Counted from the stretch's first letter, positions 49,697 to 60,200 are shown. The stretch is DNA of 64,000 nucleotides from Parelaphostrongylus tenuis (GCA_019055375.1 JAHQIW010004666.1:186001-250000); one strand, 5' to 3'. Translations and numbers: made by a program. The notes: generated from the letters alone by a model not told the origin.

Positions 49697-52600
49697 TCAT
49701 ACCTTGTAGATTTTAAAATTTTGGAAGCGAAAATGGTGTGGCATTTTCAATGCAGATCTGATGTTGCAAGCTTTCTCAGTAAACAGTTTTTGAAGGAGGG
49801 AATATCGTTTTGCAAGTGGTCCATGAGTACAATGGAAGTGAACGCTTTGTCTCTCAATTTGCCCAGCATATATAATATTGGTTTTACATTGGTAGTCGAG
49901 CGCTGCCGTAAAAGAGGGCTAAGACCACTGTGTGCACCTTCCAGTGAATAGGCACCTTGCAAAGTTTCATGTATCTTAGCGATTTCGTAATAATATTTAA
50001 CTGCTATGATGATGCCGCCGAGATTAAAAAGTTATTCAATTTTTGACTCCAGGCCACTTTGAAAATTGGCTAGTATTTGCTCCGCTTCACTACTGTCCTG
50101 CTGTAAAAATAATTTTATCAAAGTTGAGTGATTTAACTGCCGGCACTTGTATTTCAATTCCATGTTTTTCACTTGAATTATAGCGCGACCATCTAATATT
50201 TGTCAACGGTTATTCCATTTTCTAAAAAAAAAAGCGTATTGTAGTGAATTCCATACTATAGGCTCTTACGGTAACAACAGCAATGACAAATTGTCGATTG
50301 TTCGCACATGAGACACTCGCAGTTTCGTTGTGGAGAGAGAGCTTGTGGCTCAGTGTTAGAGGTGCTCTGCGGCATACGTAGTCGGTTGATCAATGTTCGA
50401 AGCTTCGACCACGCGCTCAAGGCTCATTAAGCCTTCCAAGCTTCCAAGGTCGGTCAACTGATTGTCTAGAAGGAGTGCAGCATTGAATTGATACATCGAG
50501 AGGTGACCGAAAGTCATTGTAAAGGCCAAATGTGCATTCAACCACCTCAAGCAAGTTAATGAAAAATCCATGGAGCATTCCTTGAGGTTTGATTAACGCT
50601 GAGAACTGTTTAGCACTTAGCTACTCAACGAATTTCTTCAATCATAATCCTTTGAAGCTGATTTCTATCTTTACCTTAACCCTTTGAGTGCGACAGCGAT
50701 ACATCGCCATCCCCGCCTTGCCTAGCGTTATATCACTAACCACTCGGCACTACCGATTGCTCGTCGCGTGTGGGCGAGGCGAAATTGGCGGCGTGTTTCT
50801 GTCATAACCAGAAGGTTCATAGACGATTTGGCGTTGGTGTAGCTGGTGATGATTTTGCCAAGCGAGTGATTCCTGTATAAATTCTTCAAGTCATATGTGT
50901 CTTAGAACAACACTTTGAAGTAACAGAGTTTACATAGCAACATAATATTGCAGTGTAGAGGACGAGAGCTGCCATGGTGAGGATTGGTATTACATGAGTT
51001 TTCGTAAGAATCTTTAGTTTCAGTTGATAGTCGTTTGAACGAAGTGACGTTTATACCTACATTACTGCTCACAATGACCAAGCTAAACATTTCCAGTCCA
51101 CACATGCGTTCGGGAGTAGTTTTTCTCTAATATAATGCGTAATATATAGTTCTGCTCAATAACCTTTTGAGGACCAGCGTTCATAGACAGGCGGCGTCGC
51201 ACCGTAGCTTCCCTCACGAGACGCAACGCCGCCATAACTACCTGAGTGAGATTTGACGTCGCGGATAAAAAGCAAAATGACACTCACGGTCCTCAAAGGG
51301 TAAATAATGTGGATCATCATAACGTCATAAGTAATTCTACATTGTGGTTGTTGTATTTCAGTTGAAGCATAGAGTATCATATTATTTACATTTCGAGCTC
51401 GATTCAAAGCTGTTAAATTTTCTATTAGAGATTACTGAAAAACACAAATTCTCCATGCCTTCACATAATCGTCTTAGAAATCTCCTGTATCTTATGCCTG
51501 ACAAAAAAGAAAGATTGGGTCGATTTGTGATGCTTTTTAGTGAGAAATACAGATGACTAGATTTCCGAATTTTTGCTGCTAGAGTTGGATGTAGTCATGA
51601 TTCACATGCTTTTTTGAAACGTATGAGCATTTATTTGAAATAAGCACAGTTCCCAAGCTTTCCAGTCATTGAATTCTTTAATTGAATCAAAGTGCAGAAT
51701 TTAGCTTGCACACCTCCTAAGGTACAAACGCATGTTTTCATGAAGGTCTTCATATATATCGGAAATTATTTCAGTGTGTGAGTCTATCTGAAGCACCATT
51801 AAAAGGGAAATTATCTAGTCAGCGCTTTGGTTGCCATGTTATCTGGAAATGCAATATATTGAGCCTGCGTCGGTGGCGTCTATGGAAAAACAATGTTTGG
51901 AAATTAGATATTGTAAGCCGACTGAGTCTCAAAGTGGAAAATCAAATTAATATCTATGGTTCTCCTTCTATCTTTCATGAACATGAATCAATAAATGCAA
52001 ATGCATCTCTGTTTGAATTAGAGACCATCAAAAGTATGCTTTGTTTCGTTAGAATTGAATTCATCACCGGTTTTAGAGATCTCTGAAAACGAAAATACTA
52101 ACGCTGTATCTCCCCAAATTCCTGAAAGTCCCGCCAAAGGTCAGTTTATAGATGCTGAATACAGTCAGTAAGTAGTGCAATCACAATTCAAATTCAGACT
52201 CGACTCCGGGTGTTGTGCTTGTTTCTCCGACAGCCACAAACACTTCCAATCCACCAAGCATTGCTGATGAAGTATCTGTTGCTCAGAAATCATCCACCCC
52301 TACTTCACCAAAAAGTGGGCAGTGTTTAAAACTCAATCATTCATTTCTTATGTTGATTTATTTCTCTTCCATATACAGCTTCGAGCCCAGAAGCAGTTCC
52401 GTCATCTTCCAGTAATTCCATACCGCGTGGGCTATCTACGAACGCTTCTATTATTCTAGTAATTGGTGAGATAAGCTCTTTTTTACGTCCTGAGAAGTTT
52501 GATCTGCCTTTCTAATGTACTATTTTTTTTAACTCAATATGTCGTTTTTTATTTTTTCAGTCCTATGAATATAGTTCACTCGTCTTATTTAGGAGCGCCT

Positions 52601-55600
52601 GGAGCACAAAAGTCCGATATTGCAAAAAGAATTGCACAAAAATATGATGGCTTTATACTGTGTTCAATGGGAGCGCTACTCAGAGCTAAAGTCGCAGAGG
52701 AGAGTACAGATGAACTCTGGCAAAGAATCGCACGGAAAATCGATCTAGGGGAACCAGTTCCGATGGTAACGTTTTTACTGAGAAATGCTTAACAGCTTAT
52801 TAGTCCCAGATGTTGCTGGCCACTAGGCAACGTAACGCATAACTAATGAGCATGCAAGGGCTTGACGCGGTTTTCGGTTGTAAAAGAATGAATTGTGCTT
52901 TTATTAGTGTAGTAAAGTTGTTTATACTCTGGATCTAAGCTATGTTCTAACGTGAATATTAACTCGTTTGGAAAAGTGTCATAGATAGGGATTTCAGAAA
53001 CTCTGCCGTCAACTTCTTTACAATGAACTTCATCGTGTTGGAAATTCGATCAGTGGTTATATTATAGAAGGTTATCCCAGGACCGAAGCTCAATTAGCCG
53101 ACTTACAATCTTTCGTAGGTTAATAACGCATTAAGAGAATGCATTGTCCTTGTGAAACATTAGCGTTGCTCAAGTTCGGCTTAACTTCGTTCAAGGGCTT
53201 ATGATAAGGGTCTGGAAAGATGAGGCTTTGGTTGTTGATTTTTCAGGTGGGTAAGATTAATCTCGCAATTCTCATTGACTGTACCGAACAATTCTGCCTT
53301 GACACTATAGCAAAGCGGTACGACACCGGCAGCAAGGCCAGTCCTGGTATGTTCCACATCAAAAGGTCTATCAATGGACCATCAGGTCCAGGTTGTTACC
53401 TCACAAAATGTAATAAAATCAGTATAGCTTAATTTAAAAGATGTTCAAAAATATGTAAAAATAAAGTAAAAAATGTGATAATGTTGACTGATGTGCAAAA
53501 CTTCAACGTTAAGCGGGAATCGAATCCGCACTTCATCCTTTCCGAAGGCTCATGCTGACCAGTTGCACTACCATGCTTGTTTTGTCACCACTCTGCCTAC
53601 GCTACAACGCATCAATCTATCAGCAATCAACCGTCAAGAGTTTGGCGTGGCAAACGATATCGGCGTTGATCCCAGTACACTAACAGATAATGGATATATT
53701 TGATCAACGAGAACCTTATCCTAATGTTTTTTGCGACGGCATACGTTCCCTCCCTCTCCCCATAAGGGTGAAGTGCGGGATTGATTCCCGTCTGACGTCA
53801 AAGTTTTGTAAATCACTCAACATCACTGGCTATATTTGTAACATTATAACACCGCAAAAAGGCTTGAATTCTTATTAACTAGTAAAAACTCTTTTAGAAA
53901 AAGTGCTATTTCAGAAGACGATCCGGAAGTGGCGAAGACAAGGATGGCATTGTTCAAGCAGAATACTCTACCAATGTTAAAAGCATTGGACGAGAAAGGA
54001 ATATTGCGAGTGGTCAGGGTTCCCACGGTACGCCTTTCTGGGGATTACCGCGATGCTTATTGAAAGTTATAGATTCCAATCGTTCGATTCCTTTAATATT
54101 TCAGGTTACGTCTTTATAGATTACTGCTCACTTTTATTGAAAAAAAACGGTCCAAAAATTCACCGTTTCTTTCATTTCTCAAGTCGACCATTTAACTTCG
54201 ATTAAAAAGCCACTGATGAATTATTCCGGTAACGTGGAAGAAGTTTTTGGACTCCAAATTTTGAAACTGATTTTAGTCGAAGCCTAGATACTTCGGCAGG
54301 ATGGAATTCTCATGATCAACTCATAAATTTATCAATCGTTAAATCAATGCAATATGAGTTTGATAGGACCAGTAGGCAACAATAGACAGGCTGTGTATTA
54401 CAAGGCGTGTACGTTGTTTTGAATCTACGCTTGCAATAGGCTCACCATGCTCTCCATCGCTCGACAGTGGGAAAATTCATACCAGGCTTGTCTAAGATAA
54501 TCACCTGTCACCTGTATCACCTATCTTCTTGTTGATCGTTTAATGACTAGAGCCGGTACCAGCAACACTTCCATTTTTCCCCGTCGCGTGCAAGAGTAGC
54601 CCAGGGTCCTCCTCGCTCTAGAGATTCGATAAGCATCATACTTTTCTTCTACGCCTTTCGTAAAGAAATCGCACTATCGAGTCGGTGGTCTTCCTGTAGA
54701 GCGCTTGATATTCCAGGGATGCAGTCGGTAACAGCTCTCGCCCATCAGTTGTTGTTGAAGCGCATCACTTGTCCGGTCCACCTTATTTTCGGTATTCTCA
54801 CGAGTAGAACGACGTCTCTGATTTTCGATCGTTAATGTAAGTCACACCTTAGGATCCTTTCTCTCATTTGCGAAATGCGGGATACTCCTAGCATCGATCT
54901 CTCAACTGCACATTCAATAACACAAAGTAATCTTTCATCCTGCTTACGTAGCGTCCACTTTTCTGCCGCATACGCGTTAGGACAGGGGATTTCATCTATT
55001 CTCATCAAAATTCTCAACAAGTTATGAAGAAAACTTTACGTGACTCAATATCCAGCTTGCGTCCTTGTTGGTAATTCGAAATTATTGCTCATAATGATGG
55101 CAGATATCAGTCAAACTAATTCATATTTGAACATATTGGCACTTGAGACAACACCCAAGTTCATTACAACTATTAGACTGCGGCGCCCCGATAGTAATCA
55201 TTGATAGAAACAGTAATTCAACAAAGTCGGGTGAACTCCTGAAAAGACGCGCATCTAAATATTAGTCATAGACGTTTTTTATCCTTGAGTAAATGAGAAT
55301 GCCATCAATAGTTCTAATAAATGTTTTGAAGATTTATCAGTTGGTCATGAGAAAGTCACACGATTGCCCGAAAAGTCGGTATGATGCGCTGTAAGAAAAC
55401 TGTACACTTTTTTTTCAAGGATCTGATATTGTATTAGCTGAAGTACGGACGTCCAACAACTAGTTTTATACTCCAAATATCAGAAATTAGCATACGAGAG
55501 TCGTATGGCTTTCAAAATGTGCTATAATTTACAAGTACTTTCAATAAAGCAGTCACAAGCGAGAATCCCCTGATAGGTCGGTTGCATGACTATTTCTTTA

Positions 55601-57934
55601 ATGTACTGTTCGTGGTTGTAAAACTTCAGTCTTTCCTGTCCCTTCTTTTTCAAATAGTGTAAAAAATTCTTCAGAATATAAAAGTGACACTTATCCCTTA
55701 GAAACTTTGTGAAGTCTGACGTCATAAGTAGAAAGTTCAGAAGACCTACTATTTTCATGATATGCGTTCGACTTCTTTTCCATCCTTAGGTGAATTCAAA
55801 TTGTATTTAGACATAGATTTCGATCAACTAAAGCTAAATTTCTAGCTAAAATACTGCTTAAAAAAACTTTTGAAGGTTGTGTGTTTACTCTTTTTCTACT
55901 ATCAAATTTGAGTGTCATGCTTCTGTCCGAGCATATCACAGAAATTCGGAACTATTTCACAGAAATTACACAAGGTGTCTCGATTAACATTTAGAGACCA
56001 ATGCCCTATTCGTGTAACTAACACATTTGATCAATGCATTGTCTCTGGCAGATCACGCTGTGAATCGAAATGAGCTCATGATAACTAATTTGTCCCTCTC
56101 TCACCTTCTCTTCACACATGATTCTCTCTTCACGCAAAATCTTCCTTGATGAGCAAATTTTGTTAAGGCAGTTTTTTGTATAATCATGAGTGTAGAGCAT
56201 ATTTTTCCACTTGTGATGACCAGCACTGTACCTTTGTTGAATAAGTTTTTACTGCGCACAAAAAGTACAGTTAGCCAGTGTGCGACAAAACAAAGGATCG
56301 CAAAGAACATGAGTTGATTTCAAGTCACAATCAGCGAACCTCCTTTCTTCTTTTCCTACAGATGTGTGATGATCAACTCATATCGCATTTTATATCCTTA
56401 TATATTCACTTTTTGAGTGAGAAAAACTAGAAACTAGATTAGATTGATTTTCAAAGTAAGACATGTGGTAGGAGCATTTTGCACACACTTCTAAATACAA
56501 CGTTACGGAGCAAATACTTAAATGAACGAGAAAATAAACATCGCAAGATTTGCTTTGAACTCCGTATCCGTTTAGACTTTTTTCGCAAAATCCAAAAAGC
56601 TAGGACAAACCTGAGAAAAACTTTGTTCTATCGTTCCATGAGTCTAGACTCTGATTTTCATTCTGTGTTATCAAATAAAGCAGCTCTAAGCCTAAGTTTG
56701 AGAATTCTAAGACTATGCAGATAAGCATATGATCGTGCAAAGGAAATCTCGGAGTAACAGATCTGCATGTTTTATCCAAAGCTTTTTCATGACGAAGAAA
56801 AAAATGCCGAATTTATTAACAAAAGTCTCACGCAAGAACTGAGTGGAGATAAAGGATGAGTCAACCCACGCGATCGATATTACAGGCATTTACACAACCT
56901 AGCCGACAAAAATGTGCATTGGGTGCGGAACCCAATTTTCTTTTGGCTGTTATAACAAAGTAAAAAAGTCTTTTTTTTTGCAAAAATCAAGCATTTCATT
57001 GAAATTGTCGCGATTTACACTTTTGGAAAATGACCTAAAGTCTGGGGCAAAAAGAGTTGTCCAATAAGGAACGGCCGAGTGTGAATATGATTATTTTGCT
57101 ACAGCGCACTAAGACGTCCCTTTTAAAAACCAAGTACAGCACTGAAATACTCTATCGAATGATTACTAGAACTTTTGAAAGAAGGAAGAAATGCGTTTTG
57201 CCAAAGGACTGAAAATAGGTACGGGAAACGAAAATGTGCCATAAATTTCGGAGCAGTGCACGATGTCCTGTATTCTGTGATATGCATACAAACTGTACAT
57301 ATATATATATGTGTATATGTATATGTATATATGTACATATGTATGTATATGACATGGCATGCTTTCAGCTTCAGTTTTGGACAATCAGCTATTTCCTAGA
57401 TGTCGGCAATATATAGTTTTTAAGGTCGAAGGAGATTCCGATCCGGACACGGTATTCAAAGATGTATCAGCTGTCATAGACCACAGTTTACTCATTCAAG
57501 GTAAAAACCACACCTATCTGTGTAAGGTTTACTTCGCTACTCATAACGATAGGTTTTCATGGATGTTTCAAGAGAAAAACGAGCCTATCATATAAGATCT
57601 AATAATCGAAGTCGAGCAGTGTTACGGAATTTCTAAAGACAAATGTTGTTATCACAGTGAACGTATTTTTTCATAATCTTCTTTGATCTTATGGAAAGGA
57701 ATGGGTTCTGAAAATGCTCCCGTAAAAATTATTATGAGAAAAATTAGTAAAAAATTGTAGCACTCGATATTATTCCGTATTTTATCCGCCACTAACAATG
57801 TCATGAGTTGCAAAGGAATTCTCATAAGCTGAGTTTGATTCAGCATAGTCATAGATTCACAACCATACTAGTTTACAGGAGACGAGAGTGGCAACAATAC
57901 TGAAGAAACGAAAAGAAGATCGACCAGCGATTAA
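33664..57934 (+). CDS. AK5-like tandem adenylate kinase, 22 exons, about 722 aa
   Basis: Exons: 33664-33720, 34340-34481, 37366-37441, 37496-37683, 42189-42285, 42906-42973, 44818-44948, 48110-48211, 48403-48465, 48540-48668, 48731-48799, 48864-48939, 49001-49078, 52077-52139, 52198-52314, 52379-52465, 52593-52765, 52998-53114, 53247-53346, 53915-54018, 57425-57500, 57879-57934 (TAA). Every junction keeps frame. The N-terminus (MGAEAKLYLQQHSIPQLFE|GLMTGLIYNRP) matches the AK5 start. Kinase 1 has P-loop FMGGPGGGKT and FFLEGFPREARQ, but its lid is short (KRGMGMDVIDQR). A linker of about 150 residues rich in Ser, Thr, Pro and Asn follows. Kinase 2 has P-loop VIGGAPGAQKS, YIIEGYPRTEAQ and lid SPEDDPEVAKTR. 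Adenylate kinases interconvert ATP+AMP and 2 ADP. Weak points: the exon 2 end (34481 or 34493), the donor at 48799 (GTCTGG), the exon 20 end (54018 or 54027), and possible missed linker exons in 49.1-52.0 kb. Confidence 0.88.
34570..37365. other. Adenylate kinase intron: TA microsatellite at 35137-35190 and SINE at 36434-36729
   Basis: A TA-rich run of more than 50 bp lies at 35137-35190. Plus-strand frames at 34573-34979 (for example KRIDEFEKEAQDLCKSF) look somewhat protein-like but match no family I know and do not keep the kinase frame. They may be a transposon scrap. Confidence 0.4.
36434..36729 (-). repeat. tRNA-derived SINE family A, best-preserved copy
   Basis: On the minus strand: GAGCCCATGTGGCGCAGTGG (A box TGGCGCAGTGG), then GGTTAGAGGTGCTCTGCGTC, then GGTCAATGGTTCGAACTCGC (B box GGTTCGAACTC). 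The body carries the CTGGTACCACACTGGTCTCA and GGAGGATAAGCAGCACTGAT segments and ends with GATTGATCAACGCTGAGAGC. The two boxes are spaced as in a tRNA gene, so RNA polymerase III transcription is expected of the parent. Confidence 0.8.
38140..39250 (-). mobile_element. Degraded 3' portion of an RTE-type LINE (reverse transcriptase C-terminus)
   Basis: Minus-strand frames read, with frameshifts, SIPYFANERNDLKFRPASRI, then IRWVAHVIRFNDN, PTQWSDFVMKTL, and RISRARRTHWATLARDK. This order (K/RWAGHVxRxxD, RPPTRWxDF, RAxRxHWxxLARDR) is the C-terminal hallmark of RTE/BovB-type elements in nematodes. Weakly similar decayed sequence continues to about 39250. It lies antisense in the large intron between exons 4 and 5 of the kinase gene. 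The homologous copy at 54.5-55.2 kb supports the identification. Confidence 0.75.
39885..39909. repeat. Poly(G) tract of 20 bases plus GGGG
   Basis: Twenty consecutive G (39885-39904), then A and four more G, inside a kinase-gene intron. Such tracts can form G-quadruplexes and are also prone to assembly length error. Confidence 0.9.
41150..41470 (+). pseudogene. Mariner transposase middle fragment, several stops
   Basis: The first frame reads SFSVGDNELKALIKVDSETT, then IHEL, like the RPSSxDNDxLKALVEADPxxTVREL helix of SETMAR-type mariners. After stops and frame changes it continues with SQLLRSI and then LALLFLTQNNLFLEGDN, like the SLLxRNKNDPFLxRIVTxDEKW block. It sits in the kinase gene's intron 4. 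Confidence 0.6.
41568..42010 (-). other. Unidentified protein-like frames
   Basis: Two adjacent minus-strand frames (41799-42014 and 41568-41789) read smoothly, with segments such as GDVAAYFRHIIFRGEFAVEV and HFVDLLDLFFRYNRFTQIQQ. They are separated by a stop near 41799. I do not recognise a family. A decayed pseudogene or transposon fragment lying antisense in a kinase intron is the likeliest reading. Confidence 0.25.
43880..44700 (+). repeat. Dispersed repeat R, long copy
   Basis: Landmarks in order: TAAAATCCAAAACAAAATCA, GAGTTTCTTTCAAAGCGGAG, ACATCTCACATATCTAAC, ATCGATCGATCGATCGCC, GCTACACTACACTGAAACGG, AATCGAATGATTACTAGTAG, AAAGCTCTGTCTGGCGAGG, and GAATATTCATTTGTCGTGTC. The 59.6-60.2 kb copy carries the same series. 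No coding capacity or clear termini were seen. Confidence 0.75.
45904..45931. repeat. TA microsatellite
   Basis: A run of TA dinucleotides with two interruptions lies in a kinase-gene intron. Confidence 0.85.
46144..46215. repeat. Three tandem units of about 27 bp
   Basis: Units begin TTACTGATTGATTAGAGGAC, TTACCGACTGATTACAAGAC and TTACTGAGTAATTACAAGAT. They are diverged copies side by side, next to the foldback element. Confidence 0.6.
46265..46710. mobile_element. Foldback element with inverted arms of about 100-110 bp
   Basis: The left arm (about 46265-46376) includes CTTGTTATAAGGCTTAATAC, CACTTATACAGTACTACACC and CTTTCAGGCTCATCAGTAGC. The right arm (about 46594-46710), read on the other strand, gives CCTGTTATGAGGCTTGGAGT, CACTTTTACAGTACTAGACA and CTTTCCAGGCTCATCAGTAG. 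The loop is about 215 bp with no coding capacity. It resembles a non-autonomous foldback DNA transposon. Confidence 0.75.
49266..49960. other. Intron sequence with unassigned minus-strand frames and TA microsatellite at 49660-49695
   Basis: A minus-strand frame at 49397-49615 has coding-like composition (TTNVLWKETVRLSSRLQGDV, FKNKTKNELIEKYLDPHNKR), but overlapping frames are also open and no family is evident. A (TA)n run follows. Missed linker exons of the kinase are possible between 49.1 and 52.0 kb. Confidence 0.3.
50334..50610 (+). repeat. tRNA-derived SINE family A copy in a kinase intron
   Basis: GAGAGCTTGTGGCTCAGTGT, then TAGAGGTGCTCTGCGGCATA and TCAATGTTCGAAGC form a decayed tRNA-like head. 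The body ends TTGATTAACGCTGAGAACTG, matching the 3' end of the other copies. Confidence 0.65.
51160..51303. mobile_element. Short MITE-like element with CCTTTGAGGACC termini
   Basis: The left end is TAACCTTTTGAGGACCAGCG; the right end, read on the other strand, is TTACCCTTTGAGGACCGTGA. Length is about 145 bp with a GC-rich centre (GGCGGCGTCGCACCG). A related terminus (TTAACCCTTTGAGTGCGACA) lies at about 50677, so a second member of the family may be present. Confidence 0.55.
53505..53580 (-). repeat. tRNA-like SINE head, family C
   Basis: On the minus strand, AGCATGGTAGTGCAACTGGT is followed by GCGGATTCGATTCCCGC, a good B box inside a potential T-arm stem. A related scrap on the plus strand at 53770-53800 (GTGCGGGATTGATTCCCGTC) lies nearby. 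Both sit in the intron between exons 19 and 20 of the kinase gene. There is no complete cloverleaf. Confidence 0.5.
54490..55175 (-). mobile_element. Second RTE-type LINE 3' fragment
   Basis: The minus strand reads CPNAYAAEKWTLRKQDERLL, then AVERSMLGVSRISQMRERI. This is the RTE segment downstream of the polymerase core (YASETWxLxKxDExxLxVxERAxERxMLGVSR). Its 3' part is colinear with 38140-38700. It lies antisense in the last large kinase intron. Confidence 0.8.
57298..57352. repeat. TA/GTATA microsatellite
   Basis: An imperfect run of TATA and GTATAT lies just before exon 21 of the kinase gene. Confidence 0.85.
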
Positions 57935-58325
57935 GAAGCAGCACTACCAATTTTTCTTAGACACTATTGAAACGATTTATGAAGCAGATTGAATATTTGA
58001 GCAAAAGTGCTTTTATAGTACATTGCATCGAAGATAAGGTCCTTATACAAAAGGTGCATCTTATTAGGCAATTCTATGGGTTTCATTTGTCAAACTGTGA
58101 AATTTCAGTGCACCCATCATTAGTGAGGTGTTTTTCAACTTTTCATAGCACCTTGCGATAATGCAAAACTACCTTTCTATTTGACTGTTCTTTAGACCTC
58201 CTTCAAGAACTTAGTACATTTGAACAGCATATTTCAAGCACTTCAGAAATCTGATACACCAGAACTTTTCAGAGGTCTGATATACTATCGCATTATCTCA
58301 AAACTACGCTGAACAGCACTCTCCA

Positions 58326-58331
58326 AATAAA
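58326..58331 (+). terminator. Candidate poly(A) signal of the adenylate kinase gene
   Basis: This is the first AATAAA seen after the TAA at 57934, about 390 bp downstream. A variant signal nearer the stop cannot be excluded. Confidence 0.3.
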
Positions 58332-59210
58332 CGAGATTGCGGTCAAAGTACCAGTCGGAAAAAATTCTCGATATCCGTTAATCACTATAAGCCTTTACAC
58401 ATCAGTATTCCTTTTTAAAGCCTTTCTAAGTGGAATGCGGTTGAACAGTTTTCTACGTTACAGCGACATTAGAAGCTTACAATATGTGAAAACGAGTTTG
58501 GGATGTAGGTGGTTCTGCACGTTCACCAATGTCCATCTACCTGATACTTCAAATCTTATTTTTACCATAACTATACCTTAATAGCCAGTGTGGGCTTTAG
58601 TATCAGTTCGCTTATCAGTAAGAATAGTAGCAGGATTAACGAGGAAAAAACCGTCACTTTGGTTGAGTTGATTCTAGAAGGTTCGTACTCTGGATTTGAC
58701 TATATCTTGTAATGTAAATATCGCTTCCTTATAACCGCATTAAATGTACGTTTATTCAAATTTTATCGTAAATGACCCTTAGTAAAGTTATAACAATGTT
58801 ATAGAGTGTCAGATATTATTTGACTAGTAATCAACCGAGAATAGAAGAGATCATGGAGAATTTTGCAGGAGAATTATTACATATAAAATGTATTTTACAT
58901 TTTGCTGCATTTGAGTGGAATAGAATACTATAACAGCACTGTGTCGTGGACATTCGGCCATTGTTTAGGGCGAGGTAACCTAGGCATTGAGCCTTCTCAT
59001 GCAGGTGTTAGACGGGAGGTACCATATTCGTTTGCGCCTTAATGTTCGTTGCTTCGAAAAATTCACGAGGGCGATCTGGAGACGTTGATTGATACTCTGA
59101 TGAATGGTTCGACGACGATGATGGTGCCTATAACCATTCAGCGTTATTTTGATGTTGGGTAAAAATATTAATTCAGTGCGAAATAAGTGAAAGAAGGGTA
59201 TTAGCTTTGA
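58332..59210. other. Intergenic, nothing recognised
   Basis: Convergent intergenic DNA between the kinase gene and the LIM-homeodomain gene. A minus-strand frame at 58980-59216 has no recognisable motif. Confidence 0.4.
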
Positions 59211-59212
59211 GT

Positions 59213-59275
59213 ACACGTATTGCAGTGATTAGAGATGCCTTGCAGTGTAGGCGGGGTCAGTGGTTCAATCCCGAA
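59213..59275 (+). repeat. tRNA-like SINE head
   Basis: ACGTATTGCAGTGATTAGAG (A-box like) is followed by GGGTCAGTGGTTCAATCCCG (B box GGTTCAATCCC). Spacing is tRNA-like but no acceptor stem pairs convincingly. Confidence 0.5.
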
Positions 59276-59584
59276 ACTAGAGTCAATCAAAGCGTCTCCT
59301 ATTTTCGCTTGAAAAAGAGAAACAGCTTAGTTTGGAGAAAAAAAGCTTGATACATTGGTAATCCTACACGAGCAATTGATATATCAAAACCGAATGCTTT
59401 TTGTCTATCCTTTAAATTTTAGCAAAGTACAAAGTAACAAAAAAAATTCGGTACTTGTATGTCACAAAGCGATAAAGAAATACTCGACTTCATCCGCTGA
59501 ACAAGAATTTCTCGTAACAGTATTAGTAATCATTGAAAGCTTAAATCCCTGGCTAGAGCTGTAATAGGCCGATTTTTCAGAGCA

Positions 59585-60200
59585 CCTTTTTATAGCGTTG
59601 CAAAATCCAAGATAAAATTATGTTCCACACCTTACGCGCGCTTTCATTTTTCTCACGTGTATAATTAATTGGAACCACAAAAAGTATATGAATGTGTAGA
59701 GAAAGTTTCGTAATATCTGAGTCGATAGTTTTATATGGAGTTTCTTTCAACGCGGATAAAAAATTCTAAGTTGAAAACAGGTTGCATCTTACATATCTAA
59801 CTTGTGTCGATCGATCGCCCCGTTCCCTTCCCACCCTCCATCCCCTCATGGGTTGGCCGGTAAGCAAGCACGCCGAATATGTGAAGCTCGATTTTGTTTT
59901 CCCTGCTACACTACAGTGGAACGGTCTTTTTCAGAAAATAAGCACAGCATTAGAGTCAGTGTAACCTACGCTAGCGAATGATTACTGAGAATCTAAAGGA
60001 AGAGCTCTGTCCAGCGAGGTGTACATAATTTTATTTCGAATTTCGCAGTATTATGAAAAAAAGTTCTAAGAAACCACTCACGGGTCCAGCGAGAGATTTC
60101 AGCTTTCGAATGACTACTAGCACAGTGAAAAGATCTTGTCCACCGAATGAGATCAAATATTCGTTTGTCGCCGTCTAACATACAAGTACCAAAATTACTT
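59585..60200 (+). repeat. Dispersed repeat R, second long copy
   Basis: Landmarks match the 43.9-44.7 kb copy in order: GCAAAATCCAAGATAAAATT, GAGTTTCTTTCAACGCGGAT, CATCTTACATATCTAAC, GTCGATCGATCGCC, GCTACACTACAGTGGAACGG, CTAGCGAATGATTACTGAGA, AGAGCTCTGTCCAGCGAGG, and AAATATTCGTTTGTCG. Confidence 0.75.

Noticed and set aside
51344..52075. Additional kinase linker exons (frames at 51344-51556 and 51778-52086)
   Set aside because: Acceptor-like sites exist, but joining from the exon ending at 49078 gives early stops. Possible alternative exons, not supported enough to annotate.
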